From the NCBI RefSeq assembly GCF_009856865.1, contig NZ_WVUD01000020.1:1-64000 (forward strand): a stretch of DNA of 64,000 nucleotides, given 5' to 3'. Numbering within the stretch: position 1 is the first letter of the stretch; each line of letters begins with the position of its first letter. This document shows positions 43,001 through 51,771 of this stretch, in pieces. Origin of the DNA: Solidesulfovibrio aerotolerans. GTDB lineage: Bacteria; Desulfobacterota; Desulfovibrionia; Desulfovibrionales; Desulfovibrionaceae. The notes under the pieces were generated by a model. The model saw nothing but the letters and a program-made list of their open reading frames with translations, did no database searches and had not been told where the DNA came from. A program made the translations under genes and the position numbers.

Positions 43001-43161
43001 ATGAGGAGAAAGAGGGCCAGACACAACGCTCGAAAACGTCGCCGACACAGTCCTGGTCCAAAGCGGCACAAAGCAATTACGCCAAGCAACCGCGCCCTTT
43101 TCCGGCACTGCAGTACAGTCCTAGATCGCCCAGCCGAGCCGCTTGGAGGATAGCATCGCAT
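40012..43161 (-). CDS. Hybrid sensor histidine kinase with ABC-substrate-binding-like sensor
   Basis: A 1049-residue kinase. A hydrophobic segment (about 45-62, CLALFLLIPLSW) leads to a periplasmic region of about 300 residues (VLLVLSYDVQDAWSVSVLEGL ... GLFPKTSHLAVIADS) that resembles ABC-type substrate-binding domains. A second helix at about 383-405 is followed by two PAS domains (VDSAPTAIFIADTAG and AEQAPISIMAFDAKG). HisKA carries His682 in FLANMSHEIRTPLNG, then an ATPase domain, and a receiver with Asp near 971 (LVLMDIQMPEMDG). AAGGAG is very close to the ATG, so the true start may lie inside. It precedes the DctB-like kinase gene. Confidence 0.85.
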   Translation of the reverse strand: MRCYPPSGSAGRSRTVLQCRKRARLLGVIALCRFGPGLCRRRFRALCLALFLLIPLSWPTTAGAGTAKDVLLVLSYDVQDAWSVSVLEGLRASLEQAEATLHVEWLDARRKEGVGSVAAFERFLLEKYGRSHLDMLVAADNAAFDSLRRFRAALDPALPLVFCGVNNATPAMLAGESDLVGVSETVDITATVNLGLGLFPKTSHLAVIADSTRGGLANLDVLRQVTPGFPRSLAVPEFVDVKYGDLAGILGGLPRDTLLLVLGVVQGPDGVPLPVADSMAALSAASPFPVLTCWDFEVGAGALGGVVVSGLEQGRAAGGLVRRILAGEAVESLPRILKSPDVPMIDAVQLRRFGRSLSDLPPGVVVVNRQETLYTRYRGLVWTALAVFAVMAGCILALALALAARKRAVTALVASEARYRTSVDSAPTAIFIADTAGWLRDVNPAACHMTGWSREELLAKNIADVLDPASREEGMRGFAAIDAQARTAEVLGRTKDGTPRWWSIAAVQLAPDRVLGFVADVTERKAAEARLRDSETRYKLLAEQAPISIMAFDAKGVITFVNKRHLDVFAGGRKAPEFFLGRGLLELPGIVGAGIADKLEPLLRGVPIDLEAVYFPEFTGGHAGYVNLRGVPLHHEDGTFAGGILIREDVTARIGMERSLTAARNAAEAASLAKSAFLANMSHEIRTPLNGVLGMLQLLAASPLSSEQAEYAALAIQSSKRLTRLLSDILDLSRVEAGKMQIQAEPFQLSEALRQVLALFNPISQQTGVFLTSHIDVALPAMVVGDAARLQQVLTNLIGNAFKFTTTGSVVVEAYPLPSRRAGEVRILFSVADTGCGIPDADLKKLFEPFTQASQGLQRNVQGAGLGLSICQHLISLMGGSIAVDSEPGQGTTFLFCVTLGRVQALAGQLRPAGGPADQLRPLRVLLVEDDRVTRLVATRLLEKFGHGVTVAENGRRALDVLAEGEYDLVLMDIQMPEMDGLEATATIRNAPRFAAKAAIPIVAMTAYAMAGDRERFLASGMDDYVAKPVSIEDLRAAIERAMTKASAA

Positions 43162-43266
43162 ACTCCTTGATACGACCGACGAGGTGGAGCGTCAATGAAT
43201 TGTGTTCCCGCCAAGGGTGTGCTCCTGCCTGTGGCCGGGCAGAGGAACCCGCGTCTTTCGGGGTGG

Positions 43267-45741
43267 CTATTGGGCCACGGGCCGGTCCTTGTCGCGCAGG
43301 CGGCTGACAACCAGACGCGACTCCATGGCGCTGGCAGCGGCCAGGGCAGGCGTCGCCGGCATCGGTTTGCCGTAAAGCCAGCCCTGGCCCAGGTTGCAGC
43401 CGGCGGCGGCCAGGAACTCATGCTGCACGGCGGTTTCCACGCCCTCGGCCACGACCTCGAGGCCCAGGCTCTGAAACAGGGCGATAAAGCCCGACACCAT
43501 GGCCCTGGCCCGGGGGTCGCACTCCAGGGGGCGGATGAGCGACTTGTCGAGCTTAACGATTTGCACCGGGTATTCCACCAATACGCTGAGCGAAGAATAC
43601 CCCACGCCAAAGTCGTCCACGGCGATGCGAAAGCCGCTGGCGATGAGCCGGGCCAGCACCACCTTGGCTGCGGCCGAATCGGTGATCAGGAGCGATTCGG
43701 TGATTTCAAGCACCATCCGGCTGGGCGCGACGCCATGGCGTGTGGCCCGGGCCAGGAGATCCTCGACGAAATCCTCTTCCAGAAACTGGCTGCGGGAGAC
43801 GTTGACGGCCATGGTGGCGGGAACACCTTCCCCGGCCCAGTCCCGCAACTGGGCAAAAGCCATATCAAAGACCTGGCGACCGATGTGATTGATGAGTCCT
43901 TCGTTTTCGGCAAATTCAATAAACTGGGCCGGCTGCACCAACGCCTTGGGCCGATTCCAGCGTACCAGCGCCTCATAGTGGACGTGGGCCCCGGTGGCCA
44001 TGGCCACGATGGGCTGAAAGTGCAAAACGAATTCCCGCCTGGCAATGGCCCTTTTGAGCTTGTTGCGAAGGTTCAGGCGCGCCTGGGCTTTCTGGGCGAT
44101 GGCCGGCTCGAAAAAGCGCAGCCGGCTGCCCCCGGCCGCCTTGGCCGCATACATGGCGGTATCGGCGTTTTTCATAAGCGTTTCGGAAGCGGCACCGTCG
44201 TTGGGATACAGGGCCGCGCCGATGCTGGCCCCGATCTCAAGCGTGGCCCCGTCCACCTCCAACGGCTCGGCCATGCGGGCCAAAAGCGCCGCAACAACGC
44301 GTTCGACCACCACGGCATCGCCGGTTTCACGCAAAATCACCGTGAACTCGTCGCCGCCCATCCGGGCCAGGGTATCCTCGGCCCGCAAGCATTGGCGCAT
44401 ACGGCCGGCCAGGGCGGCCAACACCCGGTCGCCCACGGCGTGGCTCATGGAATCGTTGATCCATTTGAAGTTGTCGAGATCGACAAAAAGCAGGGCAAAA
44501 CCGCGCCCACGCCGGGTTTCGATGCAGATTTCCCGCTCCAGGCGATCCATGAACAGGGCGCGGTTGGGCAGACCGGTCAGGCTGTCGGAATAGGCCAAAC
44601 TCTTGAGCAGCTTCTGGGTGGCCTTTTGTTCGCTGATGTCGGTAAAGACGAGGACATGATGGGCAGCGGCGTCGCCGCTAAAATGCAGGGCATTGATCGT
44701 GACCCGCAGGGGCAGGCGGGCGCCCTGGCTGGTCAACCCCCGCCATTCCCCGGCCCAGGCGGCGTTGGCTTCCAGGCAGCGCTGCACGGCCGCCATCCGA
44801 TCACGGTCATGGGGAAACAGGAACGTCTCCCAGACCGGCCGGCCGGCCAGTTCCTCGGCCGCAAAGCCGGTGAGGCGCAGGCAGGCGGCGTTGGTTTCCT
44901 GCACCCGCAGTTCACGGTCGGTAATGACCATGGCCGTATCCGTGGCCTCCACCATGGTCTTAAACAGGGTCAGGCGGGTCTCGGCCAGACGGCGCTGGAG
45001 ATTTTCGGCCTGCAGCTCGGCGTTGGCCAGTTCCAGGGAGCCGGTGTACTGGTTCACCTCGGCCAGCATGGCATTGTAGGCGTCCACCACCTGCCCCAGC
45101 TCGTCGCGGCTTTGCCAGGGCAGCGGCGAACGCAGCCCGGCAGCGGCGTTGCGTTCCAGGGATTCCCGCAACCGGCGCAGCGGCACCCCGAGATGCCAAT
45201 GCACCGTGACCACAAGCACGCCGGCAAATAACACCGCAAGGCCCAGGGCGGCCGGCAGCTCCGCCTTGCGGCTGGCAGCCAGGCCCTGGCGTATCCGGCT
45301 GTCGTTAAAGACAACCTCCAGCCGACCCAGGTTATAGGTTTCCGAGCCGGCCTGCCGCGTGAGCCGCCGGCTGGCCGCAAACGTCCGGTCGCTGGGGGAC
45401 GGGTCCGCACCGGCCAGGGCCAGGGTCGCGCCCTGGCTGTCGGTGAGGCGCACGCGCTGCAAATCAGGCATCAGGGCGTAGCTGCGAAACAGCCGGTCGA
45501 TGGCTGCCTGGTCGAATTCCCAGACCGGCCCTTCGAGTTCCGCCGCCTGGGTGGACAGGAAGCTGTCCAGCCGGTTGCGCAAATCCTCTTCGGCCTGCCG
45601 GGCGAACTTTTCTGAAAAAAACAGGAACAAGAGCAAGCCCACCCCAAGCGAAAGGGACAGGGCCGGCAGGAGGAGCTTGGCGGCCAGCCCCTGTCTGGAG
45701 CGACCGACCGCCTGGCCAAGGAAGCCGCAAAAAGACCGCAT
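43267..45741 (-). CDS. PAS-GGDEF-EAL cyclic di-GMP protein
   Basis: An 824-residue signalling protein. Two helices (about 20-42 and 165-183) frame a periplasmic sensor; HAMP-like sequence follows, then a PAS domain near 265-385. GGDEF is intact (RMGGDEF near 463), so cyclase activity is possible. EAL is intact (YEALVRW near 588), as is the DDFG motif, so phosphodiesterase activity is possible too. The start overlaps the binding-protein stop (TGATG). The protein upstream probably reports its ligand to this sensor. Confidence 0.9.
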   Translation of the reverse strand: MRSFCGFLGQAVGRSRQGLAAKLLLPALSLSLGVGLLLFLFFSEKFARQAEEDLRNRLDSFLSTQAAELEGPVWEFDQAAIDRLFRSYALMPDLQRVRLTDSQGATLALAGADPSPSDRTFAASRRLTRQAGSETYNLGRLEVVFNDSRIRQGLAASRKAELPAALGLAVLFAGVLVVTVHWHLGVPLRRLRESLERNAAAGLRSPLPWQSRDELGQVVDAYNAMLAEVNQYTGSLELANAELQAENLQRRLAETRLTLFKTMVEATDTAMVITDRELRVQETNAACLRLTGFAAEELAGRPVWETFLFPHDRDRMAAVQRCLEANAAWAGEWRGLTSQGARLPLRVTINALHFSGDAAAHHVLVFTDISEQKATQKLLKSLAYSDSLTGLPNRALFMDRLEREICIETRRGRGFALLFVDLDNFKWINDSMSHAVGDRVLAALAGRMRQCLRAEDTLARMGGDEFTVILRETGDAVVVERVVAALLARMAEPLEVDGATLEIGASIGAALYPNDGAASETLMKNADTAMYAAKAAGGSRLRFFEPAIAQKAQARLNLRNKLKRAIARREFVLHFQPIVAMATGAHVHYEALVRWNRPKALVQPAQFIEFAENEGLINHIGRQVFDMAFAQLRDWAGEGVPATMAVNVSRSQFLEEDFVEDLLARATRHGVAPSRMVLEITESLLITDSAAAKVVLARLIASGFRIAVDDFGVGYSSLSVLVEYPVQIVKLDKSLIRPLECDPRARAMVSGFIALFQSLGLEVVAEGVETAVQHEFLAAAGCNLGQGWLYGKPMPATPALAAASAMESRLVVSRLRDKDRPVAQ

Positions 45742-46745
45742 CAGTCCACGGCTTCCGGCAGCGCCTGCAATGTTTTGTCGATTGCGGCCAGCCGGCGCAG
45801 GCGTTCGGCCTGGGGCAAGGCCGCGTCGGCCAGAATGCGGCTGCGCTGGCGCACAAGCTCCATGCGGCGCACAGGCAGCAAATGGCTGTTGTCGCAGGCC
45901 TGAAAGCCGGCCCGGGCCATGCCCCGCAGCACCGCCTGCTCCCGGTTGAGGCGCTCGGGGGCCTTGTCCGGTCCAGGCCGGCCGTAGTCGAGCAAAAAGG
46001 CCCGCAGGGCCGCCTTGCGCGCCGGTTCCAGATCGGCCCGCCAGACGAGGGGATCGGACGGAATGAGCGGGGAAGTCCAGATGACCTTTACGGCGGCGGC
46101 AGCCTGGGGATGGCGGGCCGTGGAGGTTGCCAGATTGAGACTGTTGCCTGTGGCCACATCGAGACGGCCGGCCGCCACGCCCAGAAAATTTTCCTCATGG
46201 TTGTTTTGGACCACCCGGCGAAACACGGTCCGGGGTTCGAGCCCCCGGGGCGCAAAGAGGTAGTGGCCGGGAATCACGTGGCCCGAGGTGGAATTGATGT
46301 CGCCGTCGCCGTAGGTCAATTCCCCGGCCCGGGCGAACATGTCTTCCACCGTGCGCAGACCCGAATCGGCCCGGGCGAGGAGCAGGGAATTGTAGCCGGC
46401 CCGGCCGTCGGCCTCCACGGCCTTGAAGGCGACTTCGCCCCCGGCCCGGTCCACGGCCTCAATGGCGACTTTGTTGCCGACACAGGCGACCTGGATATCG
46501 CCGTTGCCCATGGCCCAGATCACCCCGGCGTAATCGTCATAAATGGTTGGTTGCACCGTCAGGCCAAGGGCCTGGGCCATGTCGTCGAGTAGGGGTTGCC
46601 ATCTGTCGCGCACAGCACCGGGCGCAGAGGTGGCCACAAGTCCAAAGCCCAGCCGGTCCCGGGTTTGGGCCTGGGCCGGACAGAGAAACGACGTCAACGC
46701 GCCAAAGAGCATAAGACAGCAGCAAGCCAGCAATACCGTTCGCAT
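45741..46745 (-). CDS. PhnD-like phosphate/phosphonate-type periplasmic binding protein
   Basis: A 334-residue binding protein of the PhnD/SsuA/transferrin-like family. A signal peptide (MRTVLLACCCLMLFGALTSF) precedes LGFGLVATSAPGAVRDRWQPLLDDMAQALG; GNGDIQVACVGNKVAIEAVDR near 85 and the ligand segment GDGDINSTSGHVIPGHYL near 145 are family marks. No permease or ATPase accompanies it. Instead it is translated with the cyclic di-GMP protein, suggesting a sensor component rather than a transporter part. The ligand is unknown and need not be a phosphonate. Confidence 0.85.
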   Translation of the reverse strand: MRTVLLACCCLMLFGALTSFLCPAQAQTRDRLGFGLVATSAPGAVRDRWQPLLDDMAQALGLTVQPTIYDDYAGVIWAMGNGDIQVACVGNKVAIEAVDRAGGEVAFKAVEADGRAGYNSLLLARADSGLRTVEDMFARAGELTYGDGDINSTSGHVIPGHYLFAPRGLEPRTVFRRVVQNNHEENFLGVAAGRLDVATGNSLNLATSTARHPQAAAAVKVIWTSPLIPSDPLVWRADLEPARKAALRAFLLDYGRPGPDKAPERLNREQAVLRGMARAGFQACDNSHLLPVRRMELVRQRSRILADAALPQAERLRRLAAIDKTLQALPEAVD

Positions 46746-46856
46746 GGCAATGCCATAGCCGAAAATCCCCGGAGGCGGGCAACGTCGTCATTTTGTCAGG
46801 AAAATGTCACGAAGCATCTTCTAGTGCGTATTGGTTGCCCGCCAGCCTGCCCGGCC

Positions 46857-47324
46857 TTAGCCGCCAGCCAGCCCCAGGGCGCGAATGCAGGCGAATTCCG
46901 GCTCGGTCACCGGCATGACCGACAGGCGTGACCCTTTGCGCAACAGTTCCATGCCGGCCAGCTCCGGCACGGCGCGCAAGGCTCTAAGCGGCACAAGCTG
47001 GGGGAATTTGGCCACAAAGCGCACGTCCACCATAAACCACAACGGGTTTTCAGCACTGGCCCGGGGGTCGTAGTGGTCGCACGCCGGGTCCAGGGCCGTC
47101 ACGTCGGGATAGGCCTCGCGGGCCACCTCAGCCAGTCCGGCCACGCCCGGGTTGGTGACACTGTGATAAAAAAGCAGCCCATCGCCCAGGCGCATGCCGT
47201 CGCGCAGGTAATTGCGGGCCTGGAAGTTGCGCACCCCGTCCCAGCCCGTTGTCCCGTGCGGGGCAGCGGCCAGATCGTCGATGGAAAAACAGCCCGGTTC
47301 GGACTTGATCAACCAATAGCCCAT
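46857..47324 (-). CDS. EVE domain protein
   Basis: A 155-residue protein consisting of one EVE domain, related to PUA and YTH folds that bind modified bases. MGYWLIKSEPGCFSIDDL, then WDGVRNFQARNYLRDGM and LGDGLLFYHSV, are the family signature. EVE proteins of this length often sit alone; a role in recognising modified RNA or DNA is inferred from the fold. Confidence 0.9.
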   Translation of the reverse strand: MGYWLIKSEPGCFSIDDLAAAPHGTTGWDGVRNFQARNYLRDGMRLGDGLLFYHSVTNPGVAGLAEVAREAYPDVTALDPACDHYDPRASAENPLWFMVDVRFVAKFPQLVPLRALRAVPELAGMELLRKGSRLSVMPVTEPEFACIRALGLAGG

Positions 47325-47360
47325 GGCCGCCCTCCGGTCGGGATTAATTCGGTGCCCGCT

Positions 47361-47570
47361 TTATCCCAGGCGGCCGACCTCGATTTTACACTGCTCGTCC
47401 CACTCCAGGCAGTCGAGATCGGTGATGGCCTCGAACTGGCTCAGGCAGCGCTGGCATTTCTCCGCAACCGCCACCGACGCGCCCCGGATGTCGGTTTCGG
47501 CGGCCGTCACCGTGACGGTCTGGCCGCAGGACGGGCAGGTGGCTTCAAACGTGGCTAAACGTGTGGTCAT
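47361..47570 (-). CDS. Small zinc-ribbon-like protein
   Basis: A 69-residue protein with CPSCG at 12-16 and CQRC near 39-42, typical of a four-Cys zinc knuckle, then a single Cys pair (DLDCLEWDEQC). I know no specific function; such proteins are often nucleic-acid or chaperone accessories. It lies 36 nt upstream of the EVE gene on the same strand, so they may be co-transcribed. Confidence 0.65.
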   Translation of the reverse strand: MTTRLATFEATCPSCGQTVTVTAAETDIRGASVAVAEKCQRCLSQFEAITDLDCLEWDEQCKIEVGRLG

Positions 47571-47700
47571 GGCGTGTTCTCCCGCAGCAGTAGGGCCGGA
47601 CCCGGCCGGCCGTTATCCGATCAGCTTACACCGGGCCGGCACCGGGCGTAAAGCAGGCCCACACCAGGGCGTCCCCCGCTCCAATTCCCCGCTCCAATTC

Positions 47701-47729
47701 TTGCCATCAGCTGGCACACCGACTACGGT
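47701..47729 (+). promoter_or_regulatory. Possible sigma-70 promoter before the DUF6599 cluster
   Basis: TTGCCA and TACGGT are separated by 17 bp, 35 nt before the start codon at 47765. The -10 is a weak match. Confidence 0.35.
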
Positions 47730-47764
47730 GCAGTGAGAAGTAACCGTTTTTGACCGGAGGCCTC

Positions 47765-48922
47765 ATGGTCAAAGCACGCGGTGTCCCGGGAAGTGGGCAA
47801 CGCCGGGCCGCCCTGACGGTCCTGGCCTGTCTGGCCGCCGTCGCCTGCTGGCTGGGGCTCACCCAGTCCCGGTTCAATCCGGCTGTGCTGGTGGCTTTGT
47901 CGCCGCCGCAACTGACTGGCTCCATGGCCGCCGCCGGCCCCACCCAGGGGGTCCAGGGACGCGCCCTGGCCACGGCTGCGCCCCTGGAAGCCCTGCCGGA
48001 TGTCACCCCGGCCTCGCCAGTGGAAAGCTACGATCCGGCCACCCTGTCCGACCGCATCGACGGCAAGGCCGAGCTGTACCTGGCTGCCAATTTTAAGGAA
48101 ATGTCCTGCCGGGCCTTTATCCTGCCAAACGGTGCCCATGTGGACGCCTCCGTGTACGCCCAGGCCGCGCCCAAGGATGCCTTTGCCGTCTTAAGCGCCC
48201 AACGCCGCCCCGGTTCGCGTCCCCTGCCCCTGGCCCCAGACGCCTACGCCACCGAAAACGCCCTCTATTTCACCCGGGCCAACCACTATGTGGAACTGGT
48301 GGCCGACCGGGCCGACGCCGCAACCATGGCCGATCTGGAACGGCTGGCCGCAAGCCTCTATGCCGCCCTGCCTGACGGGGCGGCCGCTGTTGCTGCGAGC
48401 CCAACCCAGACCCCGGCCCCGATGCCGGCGGCAGGCCCAGCAGCCCCCCCGGCCCCTGGCCCGACCGCCGTTGCCGCGCCGGCTGTCCCGACAGTGGTGG
48501 ACGAAAAAACGCTCTTCCCCACCGCCGGGCTCACCGCCGACAGCCTGCGGCTGGCCGCTGCCGATGCCATGGGCATGGCCGGGTTTTCCAATGTCTATAC
48601 CGCCGAATACGTCCTGGCCGACGGCTCGGCCACGGCCCTGCTCGCCTGGCGCGACGCCCCGGCCACGGCTACGGCCGAGGCCCGGGCCTTTGCCGATTTT
48701 TTGACCCAAAACGGCTACGCCGCCGCCCCCCTGCCGCCAAACGGCCCGCCGCTGCCGGCCGGGGCCGTGCTGCTGGTTGCCGACGGCTCGTATGAAATCC
48801 TGTGGACGCGCGGCCGGATGCTGGCCGGGGTCCACGACGCGACCAGCCGGCAAGCCGCCCTGGAATTGGCCCGGGAACTGGACGCCGGGCTGGCCAAAGC
48901 CTTGGCGCAGGAGACACCGTGA
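47765..48922 (+). CDS. DUF6599 family protein
   Basis: A 385-residue protein with an N-terminal signal or anchor (residues 15-35, TVLACLAAVACWLGL), an Ala/Pro-rich middle of about 30 residues (210-240), and two similar domains. Both carry the phrase pattern ATLSDRIDGKAELYLAANFKEM and LFPTAGLTADSLRL, typical of DUF6599. I recall DUF6599 genes next to DUF362 and 4Fe-4S proteins in sulfate reducers. Function unknown; the signal implies the cell envelope. GGAGG lies 5 nt before the ATG at 47765. The stop overlaps the next start (GTGA). Confidence 0.75.
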   Translation: MVKARGVPGSGQRRAALTVLACLAAVACWLGLTQSRFNPAVLVALSPPQLTGSMAAAGPTQGVQGRALATAAPLEALPDVTPASPVESYDPATLSDRIDGKAELYLAANFKEMSCRAFILPNGAHVDASVYAQAAPKDAFAVLSAQRRPGSRPLPLAPDAYATENALYFTRANHYVELVADRADAATMADLERLAASLYAALPDGAAAVAASPTQTPAPMPAAGPAAPPAPGPTAVAAPAVPTVVDEKTLFPTAGLTADSLRLAAADAMGMAGFSNVYTAEYVLADGSATALLAWRDAPATATAEARAFADFLTQNGYAAAPLPPNGPPLPAGAVLLVADGSYEILWTRGRMLAGVHDATSRQAALELARELDAGLAKALAQETP

Positions 48923-49977
48923 CGCCCGTCCCCCCCCGTATCCCGCCCGGAGCGCCCGCGCCCCGGGACATCGGCGCGCCGGACAGCCCCAGCCGGCGAC
49001 AGTTTTTGCGCCGGTTGGCCGTGGCCTCGGCCCTGGCCGCCACCGCCGGCGGGCTGGGGCTGGCCCTGCGCGACCCGCACGGTCCCCAAGCTGTCCCGGG
49101 CGGGCGGGTGCTGACCGGCCTGGGCGATTTTTCCGTGGCCCCGAAAACGCCGACCACGCCCCGGCTGGCCACGGTCCACGGCACGGACCGCCGGGCCATG
49201 TTCAATCAGGGGATAAACGCCCTGGGCGGCATGGAGGCCTTTATCCGCCGGGGCGACGTGGTGCTTATTAAGGTCAATGCCGTCATTGCCGCGCCGCCGC
49301 TGCTGGCGGCCACCACCAATCCCGAACTGCTGGCCGCCGTGGCCGAGGCCTGCAAACTGGCCGGAGCCGCCAAAGTGCTGGTCACCGACAATCCCATCCA
49401 CAACCCGGACAGTTGCTTTGCGGTGTCCGGGCTGGCCGGGGCGGCCCGGCAGTCCGGTGCGGCCATCCTCATGCCCAGGCAAGCCCTTTTTAGCCCCGTC
49501 AGCCTGCCCAAGGCCGCCCTGCTCACCGATTGGCCGGTGCTGGCCGGGGCCTTTGCCGGCGTGACCAAATGCATCATCCTTTCCCAGGTCAAAAACCACC
49601 AGCGGGCCGTGGCCTCCTTAACACTCAAAAATCTCTACGGCCTCCTTGGCGGGCGGCGAAACATCTTCCACCAGGACATAAACGGCATCATCGCCGAACT
49701 GGGCCGCCTGGTGCGCCCCAGCCTGTGCGTCCTGGACGGCGTTGTGTCCATGATGACCAACGGTCCCACCGGCGGCTCCCTGTCGGATTTAAAGGCGACG
49801 GGGACCATGATCCTGTCCACCGATCCCGTGGCCGCCGACGCCCAGGGCATCGGACTTCTCAATCTCACCCCGGCCGATCTGCCCTATCTGGCCCTGGCCC
49901 AGGCGGCCGGGGTCGGCAGCATCGATGCGACCAGTCTCAATCCCGTCACCCTTAACGTCGAACCGGCGGCGGGCTAG
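48919..49977 (+). CDS. Tat-exported DUF362 protein
   Basis: A 352-residue protein. The twin-arginine signal is SRRQFLRRLAVAS near residue 25, followed by a hydrophobic stretch to about 50, so it is exported folded. The DUF362 core is recognisable: GDVVLIKVNAVIAAPPLLAATTNPELLAAVAEACK, VLVTDNP, LSQVKNHQRAVASLTLKNLYGLL, and VLDGVVSMMTNGPTGG. DUF362 proteins often bind Fe-S clusters or associate with ferredoxins; here no Cys cluster is seen, so the next gene probably supplies it. Start GTG at 48919 has AGGAG 6 nt upstream. Confidence 0.85.
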   Translation: MTPVPPRIPPGAPAPRDIGAPDSPSRRQFLRRLAVASALAATAGGLGLALRDPHGPQAVPGGRVLTGLGDFSVAPKTPTTPRLATVHGTDRRAMFNQGINALGGMEAFIRRGDVVLIKVNAVIAAPPLLAATTNPELLAAVAEACKLAGAAKVLVTDNPIHNPDSCFAVSGLAGAARQSGAAILMPRQALFSPVSLPKAALLTDWPVLAGAFAGVTKCIILSQVKNHQRAVASLTLKNLYGLLGGRRNIFHQDINGIIAELGRLVRPSLCVLDGVVSMMTNGPTGGSLSDLKATGTMILSTDPVAADAQGIGLLNLTPADLPYLALAQAAGVGSIDATSLNPVTLNVEPAAG

Positions 49978-49980
49978 GCC

Positions 49981-51771
49981 ATGGGTATCGTCACCGCCCG
50001 ACGCCTGAGCCAAGGTTTTTTCCTCCTCGTCTTTTGCTGGCTGTGCCTGGTGACCACGCTTGGCGACGGGGCGTTCGAGCTGCGGGGCTGGCCGGTCAAC
50101 TGGCTGCTCTCCCTGGCTCCGCTGACCGCCCTGGCCACCGGTCTGGCCACGGGGAGCCTTTTTGCCCCGCTCCTGTGGGCCGTACCCGTGGTCATCGCCA
50201 GCCTTTTTCTGGGCCGGTTTTTCTGCGGCTTCGCCTGTCCCCTGGGAACGCTCAACCAATTAAGCGGCTATTTGACGCGCAAAACCCTCGGCCGGGCCGG
50301 CCGGGCCGAGGACAACCACCCCAGCCCGGCCCAGGGCCTCAAATACGCCCTGCTCGCTTTCCTGCTGGCAGCGGCAGTGCTCGGCAATGTCCAGACCGGC
50401 CTGCTTGATCCCCTGGCCCTGCTCACCCGCTCGGCCAGTCTGGCGGTCCTGCCGCTTCTTGACCCGCGCCAGGGGCTGGGACAGGCCGAAGCCCGCCACT
50501 ACGACGGAGCCTGGGTAGTCGGTCTGCTGCTGGTCGCGATCCTGGCGCTCAATGCCCTGCGGCCACGCTTTTTTTGCCGCTACCTCTGCCCGCTGGGGGC
50601 TTTTTTCGGGCTGCTCACCCGCTTTTCCCCCTGGCGTATCGGCAAGGCAGACACCGGCAATTGCGGCACGTGCCGGCTATGCGAAGAATATTGCGAGGGC
50701 GGTTGCCGACCGTCGGGGCAGCTGATCGTCAGCGAATGCGTGCTGTGTTTGAACTGCCTGGACCGCTGCCCCACCGGCCGCATCGGCTTTGCCGGCCGCC
50801 CGTCTGCCGCCGGGGAACAACCCCTGCCGGATTTCTCCCGGCGCGGGGCGGTGCTCGTCCTGGCCTCGGGCACGGCCGGCCTGCTCGCCGCGCCGTTGTG
50901 GTCGGTTGGCGGCGTGGCCGGGATCGGGCGCAACCCGGGGCTCATCCGCCCGCCCGGGTCCCTGGACGAAGCCCGGTTCCTGGCCCGGTGCATCCGCTGC
51001 GGCCAGTGCATGCGCGTCTGTCCGGCCAATGTCATCCAGCCGGCGGTCACCGTGGCCGGAGCGGCCGGACTGTGGACCCCGGCCCTGGATTACCGCCTGG
51101 GCCGGGCCGGCTGCCTGCCAAACTGCATCGCCTGCGGCCAGGTCTGCCCCACCGCCGCCATCCGGCCCCTGTCCATCGAGGAAAAGCGCGGCCTGGGGGA
51201 TTTCGCCGCCGCCGGTCCCCTGCGCCTGGGCACGGCCTTTGTGGACCGCTCCCGCTGCCTGCCCTGGGCCATGGGCCGGCCGTGTCTGGTCTGCCAGGAG
51301 GTCTGCCCGGTCAGCCCCAAGGCCATCACCGTGCGCGAGGTCTTTGAGCCCCTGCGCCTGCCGCGCCTCGCTGTAGCCGACAGCCGGGGCACGGTCGTGA
51401 CCCTGGCCGCCCTGCCGGCTGTTGGCCGCAATCTGGCGGCCGGCGACTTTTTCCTGCGTCCAGCCGGCCTCCCCCAGGCCACGCCCCAGCGCATCCTGGG
51501 CCGGGCCGCAGCGCAACTGACTCTGGCCGCCCCCCTGGCCGAGGCCGCCCCGGGCCGGGAGGTCGAAATCGTCGTGCGCCTGGAACAGCCCCATGTGGAC
51601 CCGGCGCAGTGCATCGGCTGCGGCATGTGCGAGCACGAATGCCCGGTGTCGGGTCTGCGTGCCATCCGCGTCACCAGCGAAAACGAATCCCGTTCCGGTC
51701 CCGGCCGCATGCTGGCCGAGGCCGCCCGACAAGGAGGACGATCATGGCGCAGGAAAAGCTTCCCGGCCTGA
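49981..51771 (+). CDS. Membrane-bound polyferredoxin (NapH/YccM-like)
   Basis: A 596-residue membrane protein. Helices at about 10-28, 45-70 and 75-95 precede FFCGFACPLGTLNQ, a redox segment used by NapH/NosR proteins, and a second FFCRYLCPLGAFFG near 200. Soluble clusters follow: CGTCRLCEEYCEGGC, CVLCLNCLDRC, CIRCGQCMRVC near 345, CIACGQVC, CLVCQEVCP and CIGCGMCEHECP near 555. It could pass electrons between the quinone pool and exported proteins of the cluster. It begins 3 nt after the DUF362 stop and overlaps the aldo/keto reductase start by 28 nt. Confidence 0.88.
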   Translation: MGIVTARRLSQGFFLLVFCWLCLVTTLGDGAFELRGWPVNWLLSLAPLTALATGLATGSLFAPLLWAVPVVIASLFLGRFFCGFACPLGTLNQLSGYLTRKTLGRAGRAEDNHPSPAQGLKYALLAFLLAAAVLGNVQTGLLDPLALLTRSASLAVLPLLDPRQGLGQAEARHYDGAWVVGLLLVAILALNALRPRFFCRYLCPLGAFFGLLTRFSPWRIGKADTGNCGTCRLCEEYCEGGCRPSGQLIVSECVLCLNCLDRCPTGRIGFAGRPSAAGEQPLPDFSRRGAVLVLASGTAGLLAAPLWSVGGVAGIGRNPGLIRPPGSLDEARFLARCIRCGQCMRVCPANVIQPAVTVAGAAGLWTPALDYRLGRAGCLPNCIACGQVCPTAAIRPLSIEEKRGLGDFAAAGPLRLGTAFVDRSRCLPWAMGRPCLVCQEVCPVSPKAITVREVFEPLRLPRLAVADSRGTVVTLAALPAVGRNLAAGDFFLRPAGLPQATPQRILGRAAAQLTLAAPLAEAAPGREVEIVVRLEQPHVDPAQCIGCGMCEHECPVSGLRAIRVTSENESRSGPGRMLAEAARQGGRSWRRKSFPA

